The notes under the pieces are model-generated. The model was not told where the DNA came from. It did not search any database and saw nothing but the letters and a program-made list of their open reading frames with translations. A DNA stretch of 64,000 bases from Spirochaetales bacterium. Lineage in GTDB: Bacteria; Spirochaetota; Spirochaetia; Sphaerochaetales; Sphaerochaetaceae. The position numbers were made by a program, and so were the translations under genes. Each line of letters begins with the position of its first letter. The first letter of the stretch is position 1. Positions 25,228-34,918 of the stretch are shown here, in pieces. The stretch spans positions 60,281 to 124,280 of the forward strand of contig JAQYHB010000052.1 in the NCBI GenBank assembly GCA_028722305.1. Reading direction: 5' to 3'.

Positions 25228-26187
25228 ATGCGTTTCCATCACACGAAGCAGGGGGCAGGCAGTCCAGGACAGGATCTTCCGCTTTCTGCGAAAATCAAGA
25301 AGGACTGGTTGTTGAACAGGAGCCTGTACGCGCTGTTCATTCCGGTGCTTGTCTATTACATCATTTTCCAATATGGGCCCATGTTCGGCTTGATCATCTC
25401 GTTTGAGAACTACAAGCCCGCGACCGGTTTCTTCCATAGCAAGTGGGTCGGGTTCAAGCATTTCAACGCGTTCTTCCATGATTTCTATTTCCAGCGGGTC
25501 TTGATGAACACGATCAGGATCTCCATCACCAACCTGGTCTTCACCTTCCCGATGCCGATCATCCTGGCGCTCCTGATCAACGACCTGCGGACCCGGTGGT
25601 TCAGCCGGACGGTGCAGACGATCACCTATATCCCGCACTTCATCTCCATCGTCGTCACCGTCTCGATCATGAAGGACCTGACCAACCAGGATGGCGCGAT
25701 CAGCCTGTTGTTGGCCCATTTCGGCTGGCAATCGGTCTCCATGCTGAACGACAAGGCGTACTTCATTCCTCTGTACGTGATCAGCAACATCTGGCAAAAC
25801 ATGGGATGGAACTGCATCATCTATCTTTCCGCATTGCTTGCCATCGACCAGGAACTGTATGAAGCCGCCAAGATCGATGGAGCCGGCAAGTTCAGGCAAC
25901 TGGTCAGCGTCACGATTCCCTGCCTGCTGCCCACAATCGTCATCATGCTGATCATGCAGATCGGAAAGATGTTCAATATCGGTTACGAGAAGATCCTGCT
26001 CATGTACAACCCATTGACCTACGAGGTGGCGGATGTCATTTCGACCTACGTCTACCGCAAGGGCCTTCTGGAAATGAACTGGTCCTATTCGGCCGCCGTG
26101 GGCATGTTCAACTCCATCGTCAGCTTCGCGCTGGTCTGGGGTGCCAACAAGTTCAGCAAGAAAGTTGCCGGCAGCAGCCTGTGGTGA
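25228..26187 (+). CDS. ABC sugar transporter permease (LplB-like)
   Basis: 319 residues, six predicted membrane segments (first at about 35-55, LYALFIPVLVYYIIFQYGP). The EAA loop is at about 208-228 (EAAKIDGAGKFRQLVSVTIPCLLP). QYGPMFGLIISFENYKP at the N-terminus is characteristic of LplB/YtcP permeases, which take up complex oligosaccharides (CUT1 family). It pairs with the next gene and the solute-binding protein at 31228. No ATPase gene is present, so a shared MsmX/UgpC-type ATPase elsewhere is likely. Confidence 0.92.
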   Translation: MRFHHTKQGAGSPGQDLPLSAKIKKDWLLNRSLYALFIPVLVYYIIFQYGPMFGLIISFENYKPATGFFHSKWVGFKHFNAFFHDFYFQRVLMNTIRISITNLVFTFPMPIILALLINDLRTRWFSRTVQTITYIPHFISIVVTVSIMKDLTNQDGAISLLLAHFGWQSVSMLNDKAYFIPLYVISNIWQNMGWNCIIYLSALLAIDQELYEAAKIDGAGKFRQLVSVTIPCLLPTIVIMLIMQIGKMFNIGYEKILLMYNPLTYEVADVISTYVYRKGLLEMNWSYSAAVGMFNSIVSFALVWGANKFSKKVAGSSLW

Positions 26188-26195
26188 GGTGAGAG

Positions 26196-27074
26196 ATGAA
26201 AGTACGATATACCGCTGGTGAACAGGCATTCCATGTTGTCAACGTGATCCTGTGCACGTTTTTCAGCCTTTGCGTGCTGATTCCGGTCTTGAACATCATC
26301 TTCGCATCGCTTTCCGATCCGATCGAGGTGATGAAGCACTCGGGCATCTTCTGGCATCCCGTCAAGTTTTCCACGGTCAGCTACGGCATGGTCATGCGCA
26401 ACCGCAACATCCTGACCGGGTATGCCAACACGATCTTTGTCGTGGTGGTGGGGACTTCAATCAATGTCGTTCTGTCGCTGATCGGGGCCTACTGCCTGTC
26501 CCGCAAGGGAGTCATGCTGAACAAGTTCTTCACCATGGCGATCGTGTTCACCATGTATTTCCAGGGTGGCACGATTCCGACCTACCTGATTGTCCAGAAC
26601 CTGCACCTGACCGGCAGTCGCTGGTCCCTGATCCTGCCGGGTGCGATCAGCACCTTCAACCTGATTGTCATGCGGACCGCCATGGCGGCCGTGCCGGACA
26701 GCCTGCCCGAGTCGGCCAAGATCGACGGCGCCGGGCATGTGACGATCCTGTTCCAGATCATGGCGCCATTGACCAAGGCGACCATTGCCGTCATCACCCT
26801 GTACTACGCGGTTGCCCACTGGAACTCCTGGTTCCCGGCGATGATCTACCTGCACAAGCAGAGCATGTATCCCTTGCAGCTGATTCTGCGCCAGATCCTG
26901 ATCGAGGACGACACCGATATCATGACCAGCGGTGTGGAGGACGCGCTTGCCATGGCCAGCGATACGGTCAAGTACGCCACCATCGTCGTGGCCACAGCTC
27001 CAATCCTGGCGGTGTATCCGTTCCTGCAGAAATATTTTGTCAAAGGCGTCATGATTGGCGCCGTGAAGGGGTGA
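26196..27074 (+). CDS. ABC sugar transporter permease (YtcP/MalG-like)
   Basis: 292 residues, starting MKVRYTAGEQAFHVVNVILC. Multiple membrane segments with the EAA-like loop LPESAKIDGAGHVTILFQIMAPLTKATIAV near residues 169-198. C-terminus FVKGVMIGAVKG is the standard ending of YtcP-type CUT1 permeases. Forms the heterodimer with the LplB-like protein. Confidence 0.92.
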   Translation: MKVRYTAGEQAFHVVNVILCTFFSLCVLIPVLNIIFASLSDPIEVMKHSGIFWHPVKFSTVSYGMVMRNRNILTGYANTIFVVVVGTSINVVLSLIGAYCLSRKGVMLNKFFTMAIVFTMYFQGGTIPTYLIVQNLHLTGSRWSLILPGAISTFNLIVMRTAMAAVPDSLPESAKIDGAGHVTILFQIMAPLTKATIAVITLYYAVAHWNSWFPAMIYLHKQSMYPLQLILRQILIEDDTDIMTSGVEDALAMASDTVKYATIVVATAPILAVYPFLQKYFVKGVMIGAVKG

Positions 27075-27078
27075 GTGT

Positions 27079-28077
27079 ATGAGAGTACCGTATGAGACGA
27101 TGACAAGAGAGTTCGAGCGTGTCTTGAACAAGTATGGAATTACCGGCGAGGAGGCCAAGCTCAGCGCGAGGCTGTACGCCGATGCCTCGGCCGACGGTGT
27201 CGCCACCCATGGACTGAACCGTTTCCCGAAGTTTATCAAGAGTATCCAGCAGGGCGCTGTGGACGTGACCAAGCGCGCCGTCAAGGTGGCAAGCTTCGGG
27301 AGCATGGAGCGTTGGGACGGCCAGCGCGGACCGGGCAACCTGAACGCCTGGATCTGCACCCAGCGATGCATCGAACTCGCCAAAGAGCATGGGGTGGGTG
27401 TGGTCGCGCTGCGTGGCAACAACCATTGGATGCGTCCGGGCAACTATGGTATCGAGATAACGCGCCATGACTGTATCGGCCTTTTGTGGACCAACACGAC
27501 CCCCAACATGCCCGCCTGGGGCGGCAAGGACGCGAAGCTCGGCAACAACCCGATGGTGGTCGCCGTCCCCTACAGGGACAGTCCGGTGATTGTCGATGTC
27601 GCCATGAGCATGTTCAGCTATGGAAAACTGGAGAAATACAAGCGGGAAGGGCTCCAGTGCCCCGTGGACGGCGGTATCGACAAGGATGGCAACATCACCC
27701 GCGACCCGGCCAAGATCCTGGAGACCCATCAGGTCCTGCCTATCGGTTACTGGAAGGGCAGCGGGCTTTCCCTGACCCTCGACTTGATCGCCGCCACACT
27801 GAGCGGGGGAAACACCACCCGCGCGGTCGGCGAGTTTCCGTATGAGACGGGATTGTCCCAGTTCTTCCTGGCGTTCGATCTTTCCCAGTTCCCCGACCGC
27901 GAGGAGCGGGAACGGCAGATCGGCCTGACGCTGGAAGACCTGCAGGCCTCTGTTCCGGTCAGCGAGGGCGGCAAGGTCCATTACCCGGGGCAGGGAATGA
28001 AGGCAAAGCGCGAGGAATCGATGCGCCTGGGCGTACCGGTTGACGATGGCATCTGGCAGACCGTTTTGGAGATGTGA
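27079..28077 (+). CDS. 2,3-diketo-L-gulonate reductase-like (YiaK/DlgD family)
   Basis: 332 residues, the same length as E. coli YiaK. Strong family marks: HGLNRFPKFI near residue 47, RGNNHWMRPGNYG (catalytic His), TPNMPAWGGKDAKLGNNPMVVAVP, VDVAMSMFSYGKLE and PIGYWKGSGLSL. Members of the malate/lactate/ureidoglycolate dehydrogenase-2 family reduce 2,3-diketogulonate or related keto-sugar acids with NAD(P)H. In a locus with a uronate lyase-like enzyme it may reduce a keto-acid made from an unsaturated uronic acid. That assignment is inferred. Confidence 0.85.
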   Translation: MRVPYETMTREFERVLNKYGITGEEAKLSARLYADASADGVATHGLNRFPKFIKSIQQGAVDVTKRAVKVASFGSMERWDGQRGPGNLNAWICTQRCIELAKEHGVGVVALRGNNHWMRPGNYGIEITRHDCIGLLWTNTTPNMPAWGGKDAKLGNNPMVVAVPYRDSPVIVDVAMSMFSYGKLEKYKREGLQCPVDGGIDKDGNITRDPAKILETHQVLPIGYWKGSGLSLTLDLIAATLSGGNTTRAVGEFPYETGLSQFFLAFDLSQFPDREERERQIGLTLEDLQASVPVSEGGKVHYPGQGMKAKREESMRLGVPVDDGIWQTVLEM

Positions 28078-28079
28078 GG

Positions 28080-28811
28080 ATGCTGCGCGCTGGAATTGTC
28101 TCTGCCACGTTCAAGACCCGTCCGATCGACGAGGTGGTCTCGATTGCCCGCTCTGCCGGTCTGTCCGGCATTGAATGGAGCGAGAACCACCACTTGGAGA
28201 AGGGGAACATCGCCATGGCGAGGGAGACCCGCTTGCGGTGTCTTGATGCCGGACTGGAGATCGCGAGCTACGGTTCCTACTACCGCCTCGGACAGCACAT
28301 GGATTTCCGCCCGAGCGTGGAAAGCGCTGCGGCGCTTGGGGCTCCCTACATCCGTATCTGGGCTGGGAAAAAGCCCTCGTCGCAGGTAGGGCCTGACGAA
28401 TGGGACCATATGGTCCGCGAGGCGAAAGACGCCGCGCGCCTTGCCCAGGACAACGGCATGGTGGTCGCCCTGGAGTGGCACCGGAACACGCTGACCGACC
28501 GCAACGAGAGCGGCTTGGCCCTGCTTGAGGCGGTGGCCAGTCCTGCCTTCAAGACCTTCTGGCAACCCAGTCCGGAGATGACGGTCGCCCAGCGTTGCCT
28601 GGGACTGGAGATGATCGGCCCCTATCTGGCCAACCTCCATGTCTACTACTGGGACGAACGTGGCCGCAGGCCGCTTTCCGAAGGCAAGGAAGATTGGAGA
28701 CAGTATATTTCCAAGGTGCAGGGAGATCACTGGGCGCTCTTGGAATTCGTCAAAGGTGATACGGTCGAGCAGTTCGAGGTGGATGCCAGGACGTTGCTCG
28801 GCTGGATATGA
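28080..28811 (+). CDS. sugar phosphate isomerase/epimerase, TIM barrel
   Basis: 243 residues from ATG 28080 (GGAG 8 nt upstream). The GTG at 28074 overlaps the previous stop but has too short a spacing. Xylose-isomerase-like TIM-barrel marks: GLSGIEWSENHHLEKGN, GAPYIRIWAGKKP, VVALEWHRNTLTD (metal-binding Glu), ANLHVYYWDERG. Likely an isomerase or epimerase of a sugar or keto-acid intermediate. The substrate is unknown. Confidence 0.8.
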   Translation: MLRAGIVSATFKTRPIDEVVSIARSAGLSGIEWSENHHLEKGNIAMARETRLRCLDAGLEIASYGSYYRLGQHMDFRPSVESAAALGAPYIRIWAGKKPSSQVGPDEWDHMVREAKDAARLAQDNGMVVALEWHRNTLTDRNESGLALLEAVASPAFKTFWQPSPEMTVAQRCLGLEMIGPYLANLHVYYWDERGRRPLSEGKEDWRQYISKVQGDHWALLEFVKGDTVEQFEVDARTLLGWI

Positions 28812-28823
28812 GGAGTGTGTGAG

Positions 28824-30056
28824 ATGGCAGATCTGCGTGTGGAGAAATTCCATATGGTCAATCCCTTCGTCATTGCCTCGAGCCCCGCAACCTGCGGTGC
28901 CGACAATGTCATCAAGTCTTCGAAATGCAAGCCAGGCGCCATCGTCATGCGCAATTTCGGCCATGGAAAGGGTGGCGGCGGTTACATCTACCCGTCAGCC
29001 AAGGCGATGTACGCCGGGGAGCCTGCGTTCCACAGCCATGCGGTGGGCAGGCAGATGCCAGACCCAATCGACAATCTGGACAAGTACTGCGAGGAGGTCC
29101 GCAAGGCGCGGAAGCTGATGCATCCGGAGACCCGGCTCTGGGTTTCCATCGGCCATTACTCCGACCTGCTGAAGAAGGCCGATTGGGAGAAGGATTGGAA
29201 GCGTCAGGCCCACGAGCTGGTCGCCGCCGGGGCTGATGCCTTGGAACTGCACTTCAACACCCCGGGTGTCGCCGTCGCGGGGGATCGGCGCTTCAACTAC
29301 TACCAGCTGGTCTACAACTGCACGCAGATGGTCAAGCGCGAGGTGCCGGAGACTCCGGTCATGGTCAAGCTCGCGGTCGAGAACTGCGACCCGCTGACCA
29401 GTATGCGCCAGGCGATGTACGCGGGAGCAGACGCTGTCGGCCCCACCGCCCGCTGGAAGGCTTTTTACTTCGACCTTGACTGGAAGACCACCCAGGCCCG
29501 GCCGGGTGCCGGCTATGGTGGCACCCAAGCGACTGCACTGGTCTGCTATGCGGTCGCCGAGGCGAGGAAGAAGGGGGTCACCATCCCCATCTACGCCGGT
29601 GGCGGCGTCTTCAGCTATGAGCCGGCTTTGCGGCTGGTCATGGCCGGTGCCGACATGGTCCAGCTCGGGGCTCTGGCCTGCAGTGGCGGGACGATGGCAT
29701 GCGCCAACCTGATGCGGCGTTTCAACGACTGGATGGACAAGAACGGATATCCCGACATCGAGAGCCTGAAGGGCGATGCACTGAAGCTCTTCGACATGGA
29801 TCCCGAGTTCGCCAAGATGCGACAGAACAGGCTGGCTGACGCCTACCAGAATACCGGCGCCGACCCCTCCAAGTGCGTCGGTTGCGGCCGTTGCCAGGAT
29901 GTGTGCTGGTACAAGGGAATCGAGCTTGTGGATGGAAAGGCGCGCAAGACCAAGGATTGCATCGGCTGCGGCTACTGCTTCCAGGTCTGTCCCGTCGGAG
30001 CCCTGCACGTGGACGCCGCATCGATCCTGAAGAGCGCTTGGGAGGAGAAGGCGTGA
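28824..30056 (+). CDS. dihydroorotate-dehydrogenase-like enzyme with two [4Fe-4S] ferredoxin motifs (PreA-like)
   Basis: 410 residues from ATG 28824 (AGGAG 8 nt upstream). The N-terminal TIM barrel resembles dihydroorotate dehydrogenase / PreA (MVNPFVIASSPATCGADNVIKSS, AGADALELHFNTPG, PIYAGGGVFSYEPALRLVMAGADMVQLG). C-terminal part: CVGCGRCQDVCWYKGI and CIGCGYCFQVCPVGAL, two 4Fe-4S clusters. PreA works with PreT, which is absent here, and the family is widespread. In a carbohydrate operon the substrate is probably a sugar-derived lactone or keto acid rather than a pyrimidine, but this is not shown. Confidence 0.85.
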   Translation: MADLRVEKFHMVNPFVIASSPATCGADNVIKSSKCKPGAIVMRNFGHGKGGGGYIYPSAKAMYAGEPAFHSHAVGRQMPDPIDNLDKYCEEVRKARKLMHPETRLWVSIGHYSDLLKKADWEKDWKRQAHELVAAGADALELHFNTPGVAVAGDRRFNYYQLVYNCTQMVKREVPETPVMVKLAVENCDPLTSMRQAMYAGADAVGPTARWKAFYFDLDWKTTQARPGAGYGGTQATALVCYAVAEARKKGVTIPIYAGGGVFSYEPALRLVMAGADMVQLGALACSGGTMACANLMRRFNDWMDKNGYPDIESLKGDALKLFDMDPEFAKMRQNRLADAYQNTGADPSKCVGCGRCQDVCWYKGIELVDGKARKTKDCIGCGYCFQVCPVGALHVDAASILKSAWEEKA

Positions 30057-31213
30057 TGTCGGTACGGGTACTGCTTTGCGGAATGGGTGGCTATGGGGAG
30101 AACTACCTGAAGGAATACCTGACCCGCGATGTCGAGGGATCGTCCTTGGTGGCGGTCGCCGACCCCTTTGCAGAGAAGAGCCCCCTGTACGCTCAGGTGG
30201 TGGAGCGGAAGATTCCGCTCTATCCGGGCCCGGAGGCCTTCTTCGCCAAGGATCGCGCCGACCTGACCATCGTCTCCAGCCCGATTCATACCCATTATCC
30301 CTATATCATGACCGCCTTGCGGCATGGCAGCAACGTGCTGACTGAAAAGCCCGTATGCTTCAACATGGACCAGATCAGGGAGATGATGGAAGAAAGCGAG
30401 AGGCAGGGGAAGTTCGTGGCTGTGGGCTACCAGCTTTGCTATTCCCACGACGTGCTCGCCATGAAGAAGGACATCCTCTCCGGCGTGTACGGCGCCCCCA
30501 AGCGGATGAAGACGCTGCGCCTGATGCGCCGCGACGATATCTACTACCGCCGCAACGCCTGGGCGGGCAAGTTCTACGCCCACGGCGAGAAGGTGCTGGA
30601 CAGCCCGCTGTGCAACGCCTGCGCCCACCAGGCCCAGAATGAGTTGTTCCTGCTGGGGAAGAAGATGGACGAGACGGCGACGGTAGGGAAGGTGGAGGGC
30701 GTGATCGTCAAGGTCAGGCCGGACATCGAGAACTACGACACGGCTGCCCTGCGCATCACGACCACGGAGGGGATCCCCTGCTATTACTACACCAGCCACG
30801 CGGTGGACGAGCAGAAGGTCGGACCGGTGGGCGAGTTCGAGTTTGAGAAGGGGACCATCGTCGAGGCAGAGCATGGCTTTGTCGCCCGCGCGCTTGACGG
30901 TTCCGTGGTGAAGGACTACACGACGATGGACAAGGGAGAGCGGATGGAGAAGCTCTATGAGGTCATCCGTTGCGTGAAGGAGGGGAGAGAGCCCGTCTGT
31001 ACGCTGAAGACCGGCATGGAGCATACCCGTGCCGTGCTGATGGCCCAGGAACTCGGCATCACAGACCTCTCCGCCCGTGCCGTCGAGAAACAGGATGAGA
31101 AAGGTTCCAGCTATTATACGCTTCCCGGGCTGTCAGCCCTGCTGGAGAAGTCGTACGGCTCCTGGACCCTGCCCATGGATTTTGAAAAGCTTATTTTTAG
31201 CGAGAAACGCTAA
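30056..31213 (+). CDS. Gfo/Idh/MocA family oxidoreductase (1 of 3)
   Basis: 385 residues from ATG 30056, overlapping the previous TGA, with GGAGGAG 8 nt upstream. Rossmann start VRVLLCGMGGYGENYLKEYL. The NAD-binding fold is followed by TEKPVCFN (EKP motif, near residue 97), GYQLCYSHD and HQAQNELFLLGKKMDE. Family members oxidise or reduce pyranose sugars using NAD(P). The second part has the usual beta-sheet dimer domain. Substrate unknown. Confidence 0.88.
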   Translation: MSVRVLLCGMGGYGENYLKEYLTRDVEGSSLVAVADPFAEKSPLYAQVVERKIPLYPGPEAFFAKDRADLTIVSSPIHTHYPYIMTALRHGSNVLTEKPVCFNMDQIREMMEESERQGKFVAVGYQLCYSHDVLAMKKDILSGVYGAPKRMKTLRLMRRDDIYYRRNAWAGKFYAHGEKVLDSPLCNACAHQAQNELFLLGKKMDETATVGKVEGVIVKVRPDIENYDTAALRITTTEGIPCYYYTSHAVDEQKVGPVGEFEFEKGTIVEAEHGFVARALDGSVVKDYTTMDKGERMEKLYEVIRCVKEGREPVCTLKTGMEHTRAVLMAQELGITDLSARAVEKQDEKGSSYYTLPGLSALLEKSYGSWTLPMDFEKLIFSEKR

Positions 31214-31227
31214 AAGGAGGAAATAGA

Positions 31228-32820
31228 ATGAAAAAAACTTTGATTGCGTTGTGTGCCGTGATGGCAGTCGCAGCCAGTGTCTTCGCCAATGGCGCGAAGG
31301 AATCGGCTCCCGCAGCCGCAGCGGAAAAGAGCGCTGCAGCCGGCCCGACCAAACTGACCTACTGGGCTCCCCTGAACCCGGCAATCGCCGCGATTGCCAA
31401 CGATTTCAGCGGCACCGCCTACTGGCAGGAGCTGATGAAGAGAACGAACACCGACATCTCGTTCCAGCACGCCCCCGCAAAGACGATGGCAGACGCCTTC
31501 AACGTGATGATTGCCAGCGGTGACTATCCCGACATCATCGAGTACAAGTGGATCGCCTATCCTGGCGGGCCGCAGGTGGCCATCGATGACGGCGTCATCA
31601 TCCCGCTGAACGATGTCTTCGAGAAGTACTGCCCGAACATCACCAAGTTCCTGAACGAGCATCCCGATATCGCCAAGATGATCAGCACCAACGACGGTAC
31701 CTACTACGCGTTCCCCTACCTGCGCGGCGATGACTATGTGAACAATCCGTTGCTGTTCAGCGAGGGCTGGGTCTGGAGAAAGGACCTATTGGCCAAGGCC
31801 GGCATCAACGAGGTCCCCGAGACTCCGGATGAGGTCTATACCGCTCTGAAAGCCTTCCAGCAGATGGGTGTGCAGATTCCTGTCTGCATCAGGCCGGACC
31901 ATATCAACCGTGTCTTCGGGCCGGGCTTTGACAGCTGGGACGACTTCTACGTCGAGGATGGCAAGGTCCATCACGGCTATCTGGATCCGCAGAGACGGCA
32001 GTTTTTGGAGTACGTGCACAAGCTGTACGCCGAGAAGTTGCTTGACAACGACTACCTGGCCGTCGACAAGAAGGGCCTGGGCGTCAAGATCCTGAACAAC
32101 TTGGCCGGAGCTGGCTACGCACCCGGCGGATCGGGTATCGGCACCTGGCTGCCCGCCATGCAGAAGACCGATCCATCGGTCGAGCTTGTTTCCTCTCGCC
32201 CGATTTCCCCGAGCAGGGACAGACTCTCCAAGTTTGCCAAAATGACCGCCATCTACAGCGACGCCGGTCCGTCGGCCGCCATCAGTACCAGCTGCAAGGA
32301 CGTCGAGGGTGCCGCCAAGCTGCTGGACTACCAGTACGGCGAGGACGGCCACATGCTGGCCAACTTCGGTATCGAGGGACTGACCTACACGATGGTAAAT
32401 GGGTATCCGACCTACACCGACCTGATCATGCACAATCCGGAAGGAAAGTCGATGAGCCAGGTCATGGCGAACTACATCCGCGCCACCACCAACGGTCCGT
32501 TCGTCGTCGACAAGCGCCACATCGAGCAGTACTACTCGATGCCGGAGCTTGCCGAGGCGGTGAAGCTGTGGGCCCAGACCGACTACGGCAAGTACATGAT
32601 GCCGCCGGTCACCGCGACCAGCGAAGAGGGCGAGCGGCTTGCCCAGATCACCAACAACGTCAACACCTATGCCAACGAGATGGAGACGAAGTTCATCGTC
32701 GGCGATACTCCGATCACTGACGAGACCTTCAAGGCCTATCAGGACCAGCTGAAGAAGTTCGGTCTCGAGGAGGCTGTCGCCATCAAGCAGGCAGACTACG
32801 ACCGCTACATGGCGAAATGA
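31228..32820 (+). CDS. extracellular solute-binding protein of the ABC sugar transporter
   Basis: 530 residues with AAAGGAGG upstream. Signal peptide KKTLIALCAVMAVAASVFA with cleavage near FA-NG. No lipobox Cys is seen, so it is periplasmic rather than lipid-anchored. The mature protein (TKLTYWAPLNPAIAAIANDFSGTAYWQEL) is family 1 / LipO-type, which always goes with LplB/YtcP permeases. The length is large, as for oligosaccharide binders. It captures the oligosaccharide that the downstream lyase and GH43 then degrade. Placement six genes after the permeases, in the middle of the operon, is unusual. Confidence 0.92.
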   Translation: MKKTLIALCAVMAVAASVFANGAKESAPAAAAEKSAAAGPTKLTYWAPLNPAIAAIANDFSGTAYWQELMKRTNTDISFQHAPAKTMADAFNVMIASGDYPDIIEYKWIAYPGGPQVAIDDGVIIPLNDVFEKYCPNITKFLNEHPDIAKMISTNDGTYYAFPYLRGDDYVNNPLLFSEGWVWRKDLLAKAGINEVPETPDEVYTALKAFQQMGVQIPVCIRPDHINRVFGPGFDSWDDFYVEDGKVHHGYLDPQRRQFLEYVHKLYAEKLLDNDYLAVDKKGLGVKILNNLAGAGYAPGGSGIGTWLPAMQKTDPSVELVSSRPISPSRDRLSKFAKMTAIYSDAGPSAAISTSCKDVEGAAKLLDYQYGEDGHMLANFGIEGLTYTMVNGYPTYTDLIMHNPEGKSMSQVMANYIRATTNGPFVVDKRHIEQYYSMPELAEAVKLWAQTDYGKYMMPPVTATSEEGERLAQITNNVNTYANEMETKFIVGDTPITDETFKAYQDQLKKFGLEEAVAIKQADYDRYMAK

Positions 32821-32840
32821 TTCCCGAAAGGGATTTTCCT

Positions 32841-32869
32841 GGTCAGGCGCCCGAACCGGGTGCCTGACC
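32841..32869 (+). terminator. 13-bp stem-loop after the solute-binding gene
   Basis: GGTCAGGCGCCCG (32841-32853) pairs with CGGGTGCCTGACC (32857-32869), with one G-T pair and an AAC loop. The following T-tract is weak (CTTTGACG). Such hairpins after binding-protein genes often protect the upstream mRNA or attenuate transcription, giving more binding protein than enzyme. A smaller TCCC-GAAA-GGGA hairpin precedes it. Confidence 0.7.
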
Positions 32870-32896
32870 TTTGACGACAAAGGAACCAACTGCAAT

Positions 32897-34918
32897 ATGA
32901 ATCAGCAAAACTACGAGCTTTTCGCCTCCCGTCTGGATTGGAATTACCCGGCGCTCAGTGACGCGCGGGAGCTGTATGAGAAAGGGAAGCTGGAAGAGGC
33001 GGTCCACCTGGTGGTCGGGCACTTCCGCTTTAGGACTAGTCCTGTGTATCTCTTCGAGAAGAAGGATGTCCATTGCGACGACCCCAAGGTGATGGTGGAG
33101 GCGGAGGAGACTATGCGGCACTACCTCTTCGGCCACCAGTTCGAGGGGCCGATCGACTGGCTCTACAATCCGACGATGCAGGACAGCCAGGACAACGAGT
33201 GGAGCTGGTCCCTGTTCCGGACCCTCTACTGGCAGCCCCTGGCCCGCGCCTATGCCCAGACGGGAGACGAAACGTACGTACGGGAGTTCGTCGGGCAGAT
33301 GCGAAGCTTCGTCTCGTTCTGGAAGGTGGAGCCCTTCATGGACGACGGCACCTACGGGCAGACCCATTTCCGCCAGAACGGACATGCCTGGCGTACCTTG
33401 GAAAGCGGGGCGCGCATCTACACCACCTGGCTGCCTTGCTTCGAGGTCTTTCGTTCCAGCCCGAGCTTTGACGACGACTCCTTCGTCCTCTTCCTCAACT
33501 CGCTGTGGGACCATGCCACCTTCCTGGTAAGCCACTATTCCAACCACAAGTCCTCCAGCAACTGGCTCAGCATGGAGGTCAACGCGCTGGTCCAGCTGGG
33601 GGTGCTCTTCCCCGAGTTTTCGGATGCCAAAAAATGGCGGACGCTTGCCATCCGCCGCTTCAGCCATGAGATCCGCTATGACTTCGACGAGAACGGCGTC
33701 CACATGGAGCGTACGCCGGTCTACCATCTGACCGCGGCAATCAGTTTCCTGCAGGCCTATCTGGTCCTGACCAAAAATGGGTATCCGGTACCCGACTACT
33801 GCTGGCCGATCCTGGTCAGCACGGCCGACTATGTGGCCAAGCTGGTCAAGCCCGACCTTTCCACGCCGATGATCGGGGACGCCGACCGGGAGGACTTCAC
33901 CACGAGCCGTGCCGACAGGAGCCCCTTCGAGGGGATGAACCTCTCCTTCTGGCCCCAGGACCTGAACGAGATCCGGGCCTATTTCCTGCTGATGGCGAAA
34001 ATGACGGGAAGGAAGGATTTCCTTTATCTCGCTACCTGCCGGAAGGAGGGCGAGGCTCCAAAGGAGCTGGACGCCAACCTGCACGAGGGCATGTACGTGA
34101 TGCGCAGCGGCTTCAGCCCTGATGATGACTACCTTTTGGTCCATGGCATGAATATCGAGCGGGGGGAAAAGACCACCCACAGCCATTGGGACCAGGGACA
34201 TGTCGAGCTGATGGCGAAGGGGGAGGACCTCTTGGTCGACTGCGGCCGTTTTGTCTACAACAGCTCGGTCTGGAAAGACTGGAGGCACTACTTTACCTTC
34301 CAGCCAAGCCACAACGTGCTGGATGTCGATGGATATCAGATGGGACAGTTCCCTGGGCAGACGGAGCGGATCAGAGGGGTGCGCACCTATCTGCACCACT
34401 TCGTCAGGAACGGCGACGCATGGCTGATTGACGTCAGCCATAACGGCTACGCCTATCTGGAGGATCCCGTCTGGCAGAGACGTCAGGCGGTCCGGCTTCC
34501 CGGCGAGGTCTTCCTGATTATCGACCGGGTCACCGGACTTGGTGAGGCCGACCACGATATGAAATGGTACTTGAATTTCGCACCGGGCAAGATGGAGCAA
34601 TCGGGCAGGGATTTCCTGTACACGACGGCGAAGGGCAGGGTCTGGAAGCTGGCGATCCACGCATCAAAGCCGGTGGAGAGCACATGGTACGAAGGATCCT
34701 TGGATCCGAAATACGGCTGGATCAGCTACGGGTATTCGGTCAAGGAACCGACACCCGAGGTGGTCACTACCTGTCACGGCAGGGCTCCGCTCGAGCTGGT
34801 CAGCGTCATCGCACCCCAAGGGACCGACGTCGAGGTCTCTCTGGGCGAAGCCGTGCAGGTTCGATATGATGGGCATGAGGCCGTCGTGACCAAGGACGGA
34901 CTGGAGGTGCGTTCATGA
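32897..34918 (+). CDS. heparinase II/III-like polysaccharide lyase, cytoplasmic
   Basis: 673 residues with no signal peptide (MNQQNYELFASRLDWNYP). The N-terminal alpha-toroid contains QNGHAWRTLESGARIY and NHKSSSNWLSMEVNAL (helical catalytic half), and MERTPVYHLTAAISFLQ. From about residue 400 a beta-sandwich follows (HSHWDQGHVELMAKGEDLLVDCGRFVYNSS), as in heparinase II/III-type PL families. It most likely cleaves imported oligosaccharides containing uronic acid by beta-elimination. Which lyase family and polymer cannot be read by eye. It starts 27 bp after the hairpin. Confidence 0.85.
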   Translation: MNQQNYELFASRLDWNYPALSDARELYEKGKLEEAVHLVVGHFRFRTSPVYLFEKKDVHCDDPKVMVEAEETMRHYLFGHQFEGPIDWLYNPTMQDSQDNEWSWSLFRTLYWQPLARAYAQTGDETYVREFVGQMRSFVSFWKVEPFMDDGTYGQTHFRQNGHAWRTLESGARIYTTWLPCFEVFRSSPSFDDDSFVLFLNSLWDHATFLVSHYSNHKSSSNWLSMEVNALVQLGVLFPEFSDAKKWRTLAIRRFSHEIRYDFDENGVHMERTPVYHLTAAISFLQAYLVLTKNGYPVPDYCWPILVSTADYVAKLVKPDLSTPMIGDADREDFTTSRADRSPFEGMNLSFWPQDLNEIRAYFLLMAKMTGRKDFLYLATCRKEGEAPKELDANLHEGMYVMRSGFSPDDDYLLVHGMNIERGEKTTHSHWDQGHVELMAKGEDLLVDCGRFVYNSSVWKDWRHYFTFQPSHNVLDVDGYQMGQFPGQTERIRGVRTYLHHFVRNGDAWLIDVSHNGYAYLEDPVWQRRQAVRLPGEVFLIIDRVTGLGEADHDMKWYLNFAPGKMEQSGRDFLYTTAKGRVWKLAIHASKPVESTWYEGSLDPKYGWISYGYSVKEPTPEVVTTCHGRAPLELVSVIAPQGTDVEVSLGEAVQVRYDGHEAVVTKDGLEVRS

